This document shows, piece after piece, positions 1 through 6,022 of a stretch of DNA of 6,981 bases. A program made the translations under genes and the position numbers. The stretch is from an uncultured Saprospiraceae bacterium. GTDB lineage: Bacteria > Bacteroidota > Bacteroidia > Chitinophagales > Saprospiraceae. The DNA lies in assembly GCA_937969485.1 (NCBI GenBank), contig CALBVQ010000155.1, positions 1-6,981 of the forward strand, read 5' to 3'. A model generated the notes under the pieces. It was given only the letters and a program-made list of their open reading frames with translations, searched no databases and was not told where the DNA came from. Every line of letters starts with the position of its first letter. The stretch's first letter is position 1.

Positions 1-206
1 GGGAAAACTTGGTTTTCTTGAACACAATTGATCGCAAGGTGGTAGAAGAAAGCTATACTTTCCGACAAGATATGCAAAGATATCTTGCTGCTGCAAACGA
101 CGTTGTGAAATTTGCTCGTCAGATCGGAGATGCAAACTTTACAACGGAAATCGAAAATACAGTCGGCGAATTTTTAGCAACTAGAAGGACCCAAGTACAG
201 GACTAA
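1..206 (+). CDS. 3' end of an unrecognised protein-coding gene
   Basis: The reading frame is open from the left edge of the window and stops at 204-206, so this is the last 67 or so codons of a longer gene. TTG at 9 is an in-frame codon and need not be the start, because the frame continues upstream through Glu and Asn codons. The visible C-terminus is hydrophilic and predicted to be mostly helical (for example RQDMQRYLAAANDVVKFARQ), with no membrane segment, cysteine motif or catalytic signature. I do not recognise the family. Only 13 bases separate its stop from rpiB, which suggests cotranscription. The coding call rests on the open frame, the ordinary amino acid composition and the close spacing to the next gene. 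Confidence 0.6.
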   Translation, partial: ENLVFLNTIDRKVVEESYTFRQDMQRYLAAANDVVKFARQIGDANFTTEIENTVGEFLATRRTQVQD

Positions 207-219
207 AAAAGATAAAAAT

Positions 220-642
220 ATGCATATTTCTATAGCTTGCGATCATGCAGGATATGAATTAAAAGATTGGTTAAAGTCGCAATTACCTCACATCACATTT
301 GATGACTTTGGGACAGATGGGCCGGATTCAGTAGACTATCCTGACTTTATTCATCCCTTGGCCAATGATCTTGGTGAAAATCCTGGAAAACTTGGGATTA
401 TTATTTGTGGATCTGGAAATGGCGTGGCAATGACAGCGAATAAGCATAGCCATATTAGAGCAGCTCTCTGTTGGAATAATGAAATTGCAGAAATGGCAAG
501 GCAACATAATAATGCCAACATCATTTCTATTCCTGCCCGTTACTTAAGTAAAGAGCTAGCTCTGCGTATGGTGAACACTTTCCTTAGTACGGAGTTTGAA
601 GGAGGACGACATCAACGAAGAGTAGACAAGATCACTTGTTGA
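220..642 (+). CDS. rpiB: Ribose-5-phosphate isomerase B (RpiB/LacAB family)
   Basis: This cytoplasmic enzyme of the non-oxidative pentose phosphate pathway interconverts ribose 5-phosphate and ribulose 5-phosphate; some relatives act on allose 6-phosphate or galactose 6-phosphate. At 140 residues it has the normal family length. Visible landmarks are the N-terminal strand with CDHAGYELK (residues 7-15, Asp8 and His9 in the phosphate/sugar site), DSVDYPDF (36-43), the GIIICGSGNG loop (59-68) whose Cys63 matches the catalytic base of the family, TANK (72-75), and ARQHNNANIISIPARYLS near residue 100. The common HNDAN motif reads HNNAN here, a mild variation. The C-terminal FEGGRHQRRVDKI is typical of Bacteroidota members. 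ATG at 220 begins exactly at the conserved first strand. The upstream sequence is A-rich without a Shine-Dalgarno. The gene lies 13 bases after the previous one and 18 before the peptidase gene. The family assignment is firm; the exact sugar phosphate is inferred. Confidence 0.95.
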   Translation: MHISIACDHAGYELKDWLKSQLPHITFDDFGTDGPDSVDYPDFIHPLANDLGENPGKLGIIICGSGNGVAMTANKHSHIRAALCWNNEIAEMARQHNNANIISIPARYLSKELALRMVNTFLSTEFEGGRHQRRVDKITC

Positions 643-660
643 TCACAATAACTATAAATT

Positions 661-2286
661 ATGAGTAGAATATTAGGAAGTGTGATTGCATTGCTATTAT
701 GCGTGTCACTTAGTGCACAATATATTTCTGGAGTAACAATTCCTGATACCAGCACAATGGCTATAACGGATTTGGGTCGTATAGAGGTAGAAATGGCAAG
801 TCAGATTTCAGCAGATGATCTGCGAGCGCATCTCTCCATTCTAGCTTCCGACGAATATGAAGGAAGAGAAACGGGAACTCGTGGAAATGAAATTGCAGCA
901 GATTATATTAAAAAGCATTTCATTGACTTAGGAATACCTGCCAATGACAAGTTAGAAGAAGGATATTATCAACCCATGCAATTCAACTACGAATCATGGT
1001 CTGACATATCGATGTCAATCAACGGTCAAAAATATCGACACCTTTGGGATTTTCTTGCCTTCCAAGATAAAAACAACGATATGGACTCTATGAATATTGA
1101 CAAAATCATATTCATGGGTTACGGAATAAATGACCCTAGTTATAGCGACTACAAAAGAAAAAATGTTCAAGGAAAATCCATTATGATTTACGAAGGAGAG
1201 CCAATGGATGCTAAAGGTAACTCAAGAATTACAGGCGGCAGCAGTAAATCTGAATGGTCGACTAATGTGGACAAGAAACTCGAAGCTGCTCAACAAGCTG
1301 GAGTAAAAACCGTCTTCATTATTAGCAGTGACATTAAAAGTATGCTCGCTGAAAATCGTCGATCTTTACTAGGAGCAAAAGTTTCTCTTGGTGAAATAGC
1401 AGATCGTCCAGCATACCCTAATAATATTTTTATCTCTACTACGATAGCTCAAGAGCTAATGGGTAATAAGAAAAACAAAGTAATCAAGTCGAGAGATAGA
1501 ATTACCGCAAAAGGTAAGCTCAAAAAAATAACTTTAAAGCCTTCTGTAGTGCTTGATATGGACAAAAATACAAGCTCACTAAAAGGCAATAATGTCCTTG
1601 GTTTTCTTGAAGGGACTGACAAGAAAGACGAAATAGTTGTTCTCTCTGCTCACTATGATCACCTTGGTAAGAAAGGAGAATCAATATATAATGGTGCTGA
1701 TGACAATGGAAGTGGCACTACCGCTGTGCTAGAAATTGCAGAAACATTTGCAACAGCTTACAACAAAGGAATCAAGCCAAGAAGATCAGTATTATTTCTG
1801 CTTGTTACAGGAGAAGAAAAAGGACTCTTAGGATCTGCATTTTATGCAGATAGACCTATATACCCCCTAGCTAATACAATGGTTGACATCAATGTCGATA
1901 TGGTAGGAAGAGTGGATGATAAATATGCTGATAACCCGAATTACATTTATGTAATTGGTAGCGACAGATTATCTACTGATTTACATAAAATCAATGAAAG
2001 AGTAAATCAGGATTACCGCCGTCTAGTTATGGATTATACCTATAACAGCGAGCAAGACCCCAACAGATATTACTATCGAAGCGATCACTATAATTTCGCG
2101 CGCAACGGAATTCCAGCGATTTTCTTCTTTAATGGTACTCACAAGGACTATCACATGGCTAGTGACACAGTAGAGAAAATAAATTTTGATAAGATGAGTG
2201 AGGTAACAAAGCACATTTTTCACTTGGCATGGGAATTATCAAACATAGAAGAGAAAATAAATGTTGACGGTGAAGTAAAGGATTAA
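661..2286 (+). CDS. Secreted M28-family zinc metallopeptidase with PA-like insert
   Basis: A predicted exported di-zinc aminopeptidase-like hydrolase of 541 residues. A signal peptide is visible at residues 1-20 (basic MSR, hydrophobic core, Ala-Gln end); there is no lipobox. The mature N-terminus carries the HLSILASDEYEGRETGTRGN segment (about 57-76) common in Bacteroidota M28 proteins. Residues about 140-290 form a PA-like insert. The catalytic domain follows, with the usual ligands in order: His331 in SAHYDHLG, Asp348 in GADDNGSG, catalytic Glu385 and ligand Glu386 in TGEEKGLLGS, Asp413 in NVDMVGR, and His498 in DYHMASDTVE. SDHYNFARNGIPAIFF (474-489) is also characteristic. All metal and catalytic positions are intact, so the enzyme is probably active; residue numbers are assigned by comparison with known M28 enzymes. 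The substrate is unknown; peptide scavenging in the periplasm or outside the cell is likely. The stop codon overlaps the start of the next gene (TAATG). An intrinsic-terminator-like hairpin follows 25 bases after its stop. Confidence 0.93.
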   Translation: MSRILGSVIALLLCVSLSAQYISGVTIPDTSTMAITDLGRIEVEMASQISADDLRAHLSILASDEYEGRETGTRGNEIAADYIKKHFIDLGIPANDKLEEGYYQPMQFNYESWSDISMSINGQKYRHLWDFLAFQDKNNDMDSMNIDKIIFMGYGINDPSYSDYKRKNVQGKSIMIYEGEPMDAKGNSRITGGSSKSEWSTNVDKKLEAAQQAGVKTVFIISSDIKSMLAENRRSLLGAKVSLGEIADRPAYPNNIFISTTIAQELMGNKKNKVIKSRDRITAKGKLKKITLKPSVVLDMDKNTSSLKGNNVLGFLEGTDKKDEIVVLSAHYDHLGKKGESIYNGADDNGSGTTAVLEIAETFATAYNKGIKPRRSVLFLLVTGEEKGLLGSAFYADRPIYPLANTMVDINVDMVGRVDDKYADNPNYIYVIGSDRLSTDLHKINERVNQDYRRLVMDYTYNSEQDPNRYYYRSDHYNFARNGIPAIFFFNGTHKDYHMASDTVEKINFDKMSEVTKHIFHLAWELSNIEEKINVDGEVKD

Positions 2287-3674
2287 TGACAGCATCAGCC
2301 GCATATATTGAAAAGTACTATCCATACGCATGGGTAGTACTTTTTTTTGTGTCTTATCTTGTGTTCTACCCTGAAAACTGGATGATAACAGATTCCTATA
2401 ACTACGTGAATCGCGGCATCGCATTTTCTCAAGGAAGTACGAGCCTATCTCTTATTGATCTACTCTCTGGAGAACATATAAATCTTATCCCTGCTCCTTA
2501 TAATACTGGTACTTCTGCTTTTTATGCCCTTGTAATTTTTATGCTAGGAAAGTCAGCGATCTTCCTAGTCCCTCTTTTTCAGGTAATTTTCTCCGTTTTT
2601 CTCCTCTCGAAAACTTTAGAAAAGAATCAATACAGTAATCTCGGACTCTCCCTCCTAGCTCTTTCACTTTCACTTATGTTTTTTAGTCGAAGTATGATGA
2701 GTTGCATGCCCAGCTTCCTGATTATTTCAGGAGCGTGCTACCTATTTTTTAGAAATAAAATTACATTGAAAGTTGCCGTGGGGTTAGGTATTTTATTAAC
2801 CTTATCTCTGTGGTTTCGGGAATCGAATGTATTTTTACTTGCCCCATTTGTAATTCATGTGATTTACAAAAATAAGCACTTAATTCTTCCTGTATGTTTA
2901 GGGTTATTTTTGGGCTTAAGCCCAAAGCTTATGTTCGATAAGCTCGTTTACGGTACATATTGGTTTAGCTCAGCGTCAAGTGGTTTTTCTGTCTCGGCTT
3001 TATTGGACCATGTACCAGAATACAGCATAATTCTGACTGTTCTAATCCCATTGAGCATTGTGTTTATTGCTTTGTACAAAGGGAAAGCAGACAAATCAAT
3101 TAAAGTGTCATGCGCATCCTTTGTATTATTATATCTATTCTACAATTACTCGGCGGTTGATTTTAGTGGTCTTTTAAAAGGAAGTTTTCTTACAAGTCGA
3201 TTTATGGTGCCATTACTTCCCATTGTTGTCATCTGCGCAGGCGAATGGTTGAGTCGAAACAAACAATTTCAGGCATTCTACCTAGTATTAGCTTTGATGG
3301 GAATGGTTGTAATTCCAGTTTCACAATACGTGTTTCACAGCCTCTACAAAGGGCATGAAAAAGCTGCGAACGAAATAGCAGCATTGGTTACCAACAAACT
3401 AGTAATTGCTGATTATTCAGGTTACACCAACACCATTCGGTACTTTAATCCACTGACAAGCGACGTTGATAAAATCGCTTCAATTCAACATGTTGCCACA
3501 GCCTCAACACTAGATAATAGCCTTATTTTATTAAGTAGATCGGAGACAAGTGAGGAAAAGCAGATGAGAGCAGATTCTATGGCTAGTAAGATTGAAGGCC
3601 TGAATCTAGATCTAATAAAGAGAATAGAAATTGATGAAACCAATTGGTTAGAGGTTTATCAAGAGGGTAAATAG
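2286..3674 (+). CDS. Polytopic membrane protein, GT-C glycosyltransferase-like
   Basis: A 462-residue inner-membrane protein with about nine to eleven hydrophobic segments and a soluble tail from about residue 355. The first segment (residues about 14-28) is followed by ENWMITDSYNYVNRG, with Asp36 placed where GT-C enzymes carry a catalytic acidic residue in the first external loop. WFRESNVFLLAP (176-187) and SRFMVPLLPIVV (304-315) resemble the arginine- and proline-containing segments of the ArnT/PMT/GT39-type superfamily. From family knowledge such proteins transfer a sugar from a polyprenyl-phosphate donor to lipids, glycans or proteins. Donor and acceptor cannot be told here, and the assignment is by motif impression, not alignment. 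ATG at 2286 overlaps the peptidase stop by one base, which suggests translational coupling; this start also retains the first membrane segment. Codons 9-21 coincide with a terminator-like hairpin, which is odd. An alternative start, ATG at 2379, would lose the first membrane segment. Confidence 0.72.
   Translation: MTASAAYIEKYYPYAWVVLFFVSYLVFYPENWMITDSYNYVNRGIAFSQGSTSLSLIDLLSGEHINLIPAPYNTGTSAFYALVIFMLGKSAIFLVPLFQVIFSVFLLSKTLEKNQYSNLGLSLLALSLSLMFFSRSMMSCMPSFLIISGACYLFFRNKITLKVAVGLGILLTLSLWFRESNVFLLAPFVIHVIYKNKHLILPVCLGLFLGLSPKLMFDKLVYGTYWFSSASSGFSVSALLDHVPEYSIILTVLIPLSIVFIALYKGKADKSIKVSCASFVLLYLFYNYSAVDFSGLLKGSFLTSRFMVPLLPIVVICAGEWLSRNKQFQAFYLVLALMGMVVIPVSQYVFHSLYKGHEKAANEIAALVTNKLVIADYSGYTNTIRYFNPLTSDVDKIASIQHVATASTLDNSLILLSRSETSEEKQMRADSMASKIEGLNLDLIKRIEIDETNWLEVYQEGK
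2311..2348 (+). terminator. Intrinsic-terminator-like hairpin inside the start of the membrane protein gene
   Basis: AAAAGTACTATCCAT (2311-2325) pairs with ATGGGTAGTACTTTT (2330-2344), a 15-bp stem with one G-T wobble and a 4-base ACGC loop. Counting the stem end, eight T residues follow (2341-2348). It lies 25 bases after the stop of the M28 peptidase, where its terminator would be expected, but within codons 9-21 of the following membrane protein. It may terminate or attenuate transcription before that gene unless coupled translation melts it. The structure is seen directly; the function is inferred. Confidence 0.65.
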
Positions 3675-3786
3675 TAAGTCATTAAACCCGAATTATGCAT
3701 TAAGTTTTTGTGATGAAAGCTTGAACCCAACTTACCAATTGGAAAATATTACCTCTTGAACTTCCTGCGAAATATGGCGCTTCGCT

Positions 3787-3835
3787 AATTTTCACTCCCT
3801 CATCATAGCGATGCTATGCCTCATTCGTGAAAATT
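3787..3835. repeat. Hairpin 1 inside the nested element
   Basis: AATTTTCAC (3787-3795) pairs with GTGAAAATT (3827-3835) and CATAGC (3804-3809) pairs with GCTATG (3813-3818) around a GAT loop, with an unpaired internal loop between the two stems. No T-run follows directly, so it is not a standard terminator. Its core, CTCAT-N-ATAGC then GCTAT, recurs in hairpin 2 at 3902-3941. Confidence 0.7.
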
Positions 3836-3846
3836 CATATTATAGC

Positions 3847-3997
3847 AATTCTGTTTTAGAATTTCGCATATTTTCAAGTTTATAAAAGCAATTACTTCGT
3901 TAGAAATACTCATGATAGCTAAGGCTATACTAGCGTTTTCTGTCTTGTACTTGATTTAATAATTCTTGAAAACAAAGTGAAACCTTAAAACAGAATT
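3847..3997. repeat. Internal inverted-repeat pair within the nested element
   Basis: AATTCTGTTTTA (3847-3858) is the exact inverse of TAAAACAGAATT (3986-3997). The similarity continues inward: TTTTCAAG at 3871-3878 matches CTTGAAAA at 3965-3972, with an imperfect match between. The pair encloses hairpin 2 (3902-3941: AGAAA with TTTTCT, and ATAGC with GCTAT around TAAG). This may be an older insertion inside the 326-bp element or a subterminal structure of it. No clear target duplication for this inner unit is visible. Confidence 0.65.
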
Positions 3998-4323
3998 GGT
4001 ATTACATTGGTAGTTCAACCCGAATTACAAAGTTCCAATTAATAAATTGGGTTGAAATGCAAAGAGAATGCGAGCTCAACAGTTCTTTTGAAGTGCAGGC
4101 ACGGTCACCATCACGGTGAGCATCAAAATAGCTGGACGTCTTCCCATTATCAAAGCAGTTTCAGCTCGTAAAAGATATCTTAATGCATATTTCGGATTTC
4201 AGGTCTATCAAAATATAAAGAAGGGCAGTCTTCTTTCTCTAACGCATTGATGATCAGAATCAAAATAATCGTTCAGCAAAAAACCAACTAGCAAGAACGC
4301 TTCTTTTAACGAATATTTTTTAC

Positions 4324-4331
4324 TACTTTTG
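4324..4331 (+). promoter_or_regulatory. Promoter -7 element for rpsF-rpsR-rplI
   Basis: TACTTTTG matches the Bacteroidota -7 consensus TAnnTTTG exactly. A weak -33 match, TTC at 4301-4303, lies 20 bases upstream in place of the usual TTG. Transcription should start near 4337-4339, giving a leader of about 30 bases before the rpsF ATG at 4369. The match to the consensus is seen; promoter activity is inferred. Confidence 0.72.
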
Positions 4332-4368
4332 CGGTCCATTTTTTAACAACTTATAAAAATAGTATTAC

Positions 4369-4860
4369 ATGCTAAATTATGAAGTGACTTTCATCGTCGA
4401 TCCCGTACTGTCAGGTGATGAAATTAAACAGACAGCTCAGACATATGAGGACATGCTTAAGGCCGAAGGTGTTAGCATAACACATATCAATGAGATGGGT
4501 TTACGCCAATTAGCGTACCCAATCAACAAAAAGTTTTCTGGAATTTACTACTGTATGGAATTTGCAGCTGAGACAGGTGCATCAATTCCTAAGATGGAGT
4601 TAGCTTTCAGAAGAGACGAAAGAATCATGAGATTCTTGACAGTACGTCTAGACAAATACGGTGTTAAGTACAACCAAGACAAGCGTGATGGTAAAATTGG
4701 TGTTGCGAAGAAAATTGTAAAGAAGGCTGATAAAAAATCAGGCAGAGACAATAGATCGAACAACAGAGATAATAGACCACCTCGTGCTGCAGCTCCTAAG
4801 AAACAAGAGCCAGTAAAAGCAACACCAGCTCCAGCACCTGCTGCTCAGGAAGAGGAGTAA
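4369..4860 (+). CDS. rpsF: 30S ribosomal protein S6 (bS6) with long C-terminal tail
   Basis: A small-subunit protein that binds 16S rRNA in the platform as a pair with S18. Residues 1-105 form the S6 domain: MLNYEVTFIVDP at the first strand, GLRQLAYPINKKFSGIYY (44-61), and ERIMRFLTVRLDKY (84-97). The total of 163 residues exceeds the roughly 100-135 usual elsewhere. The extra part (about 106-163) is Lys/Arg-rich, has a short DNR repeat (RDNRSNNRDNRPPR), then an Ala/Pro-rich stretch and an acidic EEE end. Low-complexity S6 tails of this kind are common in Bacteroidota and probably disordered. It is the first gene of the operon, 26 bases ahead of rpsR. ATG at 4369 sits at the first conserved strand; the leader is A/T-rich with no Shine-Dalgarno. 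Confidence 0.97.
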   Translation: MLNYEVTFIVDPVLSGDEIKQTAQTYEDMLKAEGVSITHINEMGLRQLAYPINKKFSGIYYCMEFAAETGASIPKMELAFRRDERIMRFLTVRLDKYGVKYNQDKRDGKIGVAKKIVKKADKKSGRDNRSNNRDNRPPRAAAPKKQEPVKATPAPAPAAQEEE

Positions 4861-4886
4861 TTTTTAACTTTTTAAATTAGACAAAA

Positions 4887-5153
4887 ATGGCAACTAGAGA
4901 CGACATAAAATTTTTGAGCAACCCGAGTATTGGACTCAATAGAAAAAAGTACTGTAGATTTAAAAAATACGGTATTAAGCATATCGATTATAAGGATCCT
5001 GATTTCTTATTACAATTCATTAACGAGCAAGGTAAGATTCTTCCAAGAAGAATTACTGGAAACTCTCTTAAGTACCAAAAGAAAATGGCTACTGCTATCA
5101 AGAGAGCTCGTCACTTAGCTATCTTACCATACGTAGCTGATTTATTGAAGTAA
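4887..5153 (+). CDS. rpsR: 30S ribosomal protein S18 (bS18)
   Basis: The partner of S6 in the 30S platform. The 88-residue length is normal. Conserved S18 landmarks are RKKYCRFKKYGIKHIDYKD (19-37), GKILPRRITGNSLKYQKK (49-66) and AIKRARHLAILPY (70-82). Only Cys23 of the possible zinc-ribbon-type cysteines is present, as in E. coli S18, so no metal site is expected. It lies between rpsF (26-base gap) and rplI (26-base gap), the standard bacterial order, and should be cotranscribed from the promoter before rpsF. The start at ATG 4887 gives the expected N-terminus. A shorter open frame overlapping it in another phase is a shadow and is not annotated. Confidence 0.97.
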   Translation: MATRDDIKFLSNPSIGLNRKKYCRFKKYGIKHIDYKDPDFLLQFINEQGKILPRRITGNSLKYQKKMATAIKRARHLAILPYVADLLK

Positions 5154-5166
5154 TTTACAAAATCGT

Positions 5167-5173
5167 AAAAGGA
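5167..5173 (+). promoter_or_regulatory. Shine-Dalgarno-like site before rplI
   Basis: AAAAGGA lies six bases before the rplI ATG. It is the best purine-rich ribosome-binding match among the gene starts in this window; the other starts have A/T-rich leaders without one, as is usual for Bacteroidota. It supports ATG at 5180 as the start. Confidence 0.45.
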
Positions 5174-5179
5174 AATATT

Positions 5180-5626
5180 ATGGATATTATATTATTAAAA
5201 GACTTAGACAAAGTAGGTGATAAGTATGAAGTAGTTTCAGTAAAAGCTGGTTACGGAAGAAATTATCTTATCCCTCAAAAAATAGCTGTAATAGCTAACG
5301 CAACGAATCTACAGAAACTTGATGATCTTAAAGGTAAAGAAGAAGCCGAAAGAGCAGCAAGATTAAGTGAATTCCAAGAAATTGCAGATCAACTTAAAGG
5401 TAAAACACTTAAAATCGGAGCTAAATCTGGTACAAGTGGTAAAATCTTCGGTAGTATCACAAGTATTCAACTTGCAAGTGCACTTCAAGAACAATATGGA
5501 GTGGAAATTGAAAGAAGAAGAGTGGCTCTTCCTGAAGAAATCAAAACTTTAGGAACATATACTGCAATCCTTGATCTTCACCCTGAAGTTCAAGCTCCCA
5601 TAGAATTCGAAGTTATTGCTGAATAA
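5180..5626 (+). CDS. rplI: 50S ribosomal protein L9 (bL9)
   Basis: A large-subunit protein binding 23S rRNA near the base of the L1 stalk, made of two domains joined by a long helix. Length is 148 residues, as expected. The N-terminal domain (1-40) has MDIILLKDLDKVGDKYEVVSV and the signature GYGRNYLIP (24-32). The glycine that commonly follows in other L9 proteins is replaced here (PQKIA). Residues about 42-75 form the charged connecting helix. The C-terminal domain (77-148) contains KSGTSGKIFGSIT (82-94) and GVEIERRRVALPEEIKTLG (107-125). It is the last gene of the operon, 26 bases after rpsR and directly followed by an intrinsic terminator. Confidence 0.97.
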   Translation: MDIILLKDLDKVGDKYEVVSVKAGYGRNYLIPQKIAVIANATNLQKLDDLKGKEEAERAARLSEFQEIADQLKGKTLKIGAKSGTSGKIFGSITSIQLASALQEQYGVEIERRRVALPEEIKTLGTYTAILDLHPEVQAPIEFEVIAE

Positions 5627-5647
5627 GTAATCAACCTTCTAAAATAC

Positions 5648-5686
5648 AATAGCCTGATCCACTTTGTGGGTTAGGCTATTTTTTTT
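5648..5686 (+). terminator. Intrinsic terminator of the rpsF-rpsR-rplI operon
   Basis: ATAGCCTGATCCAC (5649-5662) pairs with GTGGGTTAGGCTAT (5666-5679) across a TTT loop: a 14-bp stem with two G-T wobbles, followed by an eight-T run (5679-5686). It starts 22 bases after the rplI stop, so transcription of the ribosomal operon should end before repeat copy B and the methyltransferase gene. Confidence 0.92.
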
Positions 5687-5731
5687 GGCCACAAAAATTG
5701 AAATTCGACTAACTAGAATTACTCAATCACC

Positions 5732-5918
5732 TTAAACCCGCATTATGCATTAGGTTTTCGTCATGAGGGCTTAAAATGCAAAGAGAATGGGAGCTTAACA
5801 GATCTTTTGAAGCGCAGGCGTGGTCACCTTCACGGTGAGCATCAAAAGAGCTGGACGCTCCCATTGTCGAAGCAGTTTCAGTTCGTAATAGATATCTTAA
5901 TGCATATTTCGGGTTAAA
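5732..5918 (+). repeat. 187-bp palindromic repeat, copy B
   Basis: An intact copy, about 94 percent identical to copy C by eye. The ends are inverted repeats of the form AAACCCG-N3-TATGCATTA. Nested stems run through the whole unit: AATGGGAGC (5786-5794) with GCTCCCATT (5857-5865), AGATCTTTTGA (5800-5810) with TCAAAAGAGCT (5842-5852, one mismatch), and TCACC with GGTGA at the centre. The gap between rplI and the methyltransferase gene (5627-6022) holds the rplI terminator, this repeat, a 20-bp motif shared with the nested element of copy A, and a promoter. I see no gene in it. Confidence 0.88.
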
Positions 5919-5933
5919 ACAGAATTGGTATTA
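5914..5933 (+). repeat. 20-bp motif shared with the nested element of copy A
   Basis: TTAAAACAGAATTGGTATTA here is identical to 3985-4004, the right arm of the inner inverted repeat in the 326-bp element. Here it abuts and overlaps the right end of copy B by about five bases. It may be a remnant end of a related element next to which, or into which, copy B was inserted. Confidence 0.6.
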
Positions 5934-5962
5934 TTTCTCAAAAAAGTAGCTTTGCATAGGCT

Positions 5963-5995
5963 TGTGATTTGCTGAGAAACATACTTTATATTTGC
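5963..5995 (+). promoter_or_regulatory. Predicted promoter of the methyltransferase gene
   Basis: TATATTTG (5988-5995) fits the Bacteroidota -7 consensus TAnnTTTG exactly. TTG at 5963-5965 lies 22 bases upstream and is a plausible -33 element. Transcription would begin near 6001-6003, about 20 bases before the ATG at 6023. The promoter lies outside repeat copy B. It is inferred from the consensus. Confidence 0.65.
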
Positions 5996-6022
5996 TCAAA
6001 TATTCAATAATTACCCGCTCAT

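Larger units (their letters stand above)
3726..4051. mobile_element. 326-bp MITE-like element nested in repeat copy A
   Basis: The ends are inverted repeats: CCCAACTTACCAATTGGAA (3726-3744) against the complement of 4033-4051, matching at 16 of 19 positions with three C/T differences. It is flanked by TTGAA on both sides (3721-3725 and 4052-4056). The uninterrupted copy C reads GAGCTTGAAATGC at the same place, so the second TTGAA is a 5-bp target duplication. No credible open reading frame lies within, so the element is non-autonomous and would need a transposase encoded elsewhere. The interior contains two hairpins and another inverted-repeat pair. The ends and duplication are direct observations; transposition as the mechanism is an inference that fits them well. 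Confidence 0.85.
3682..4199 (+). repeat. 187-bp palindromic repeat, copy A, split by a nested element
   Basis: The left part is 3682-3725 and the right part is 4057-4199. Removing the nested element and one target duplication leaves 187 bp, the same length as copy B. It starts TTAAACCCG, carries TATGCATTA at 3694-3702 and ends with the inverse TAATGCATATTTCGG. Identity with copies B and C is roughly 90 percent by eye, with a 2-base insertion near 4138-4142. It is the most decayed copy: the stem partners of AGTTCTTTTGA (4081-4091) carry mismatches, and the right end reads CGGATTT in place of CGGGTTT. The non-coding gap 3675-4368 holds this repeat, the nested element, a 7-bp hairpin at 4217-4236 and the rpsF promoter. 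I see no gene in it. Confidence 0.88.

Noticed and set aside
3682..4199. A CRISPR array or tandem repeat tract
   Set aside because: The repeats are dispersed 187-bp units with inverted ends, without regular short repeats and unique spacers.
4217..4236. Hairpin AAAGAAG with CTTCTTT as a terminator for the upstream genes
   Set aside because: The stem is only 7 bp and AT-rich, the following bases are CTCTAACG and not a T-run, and it lies over 500 bases after the membrane protein stop.
4337..4368. A possible S6:S18-binding autoregulatory leader before rpsF
   Set aside because: The leader predicted from the promoter is only about 30 A/T-rich bases and shows no hairpin with the expected conserved loop.
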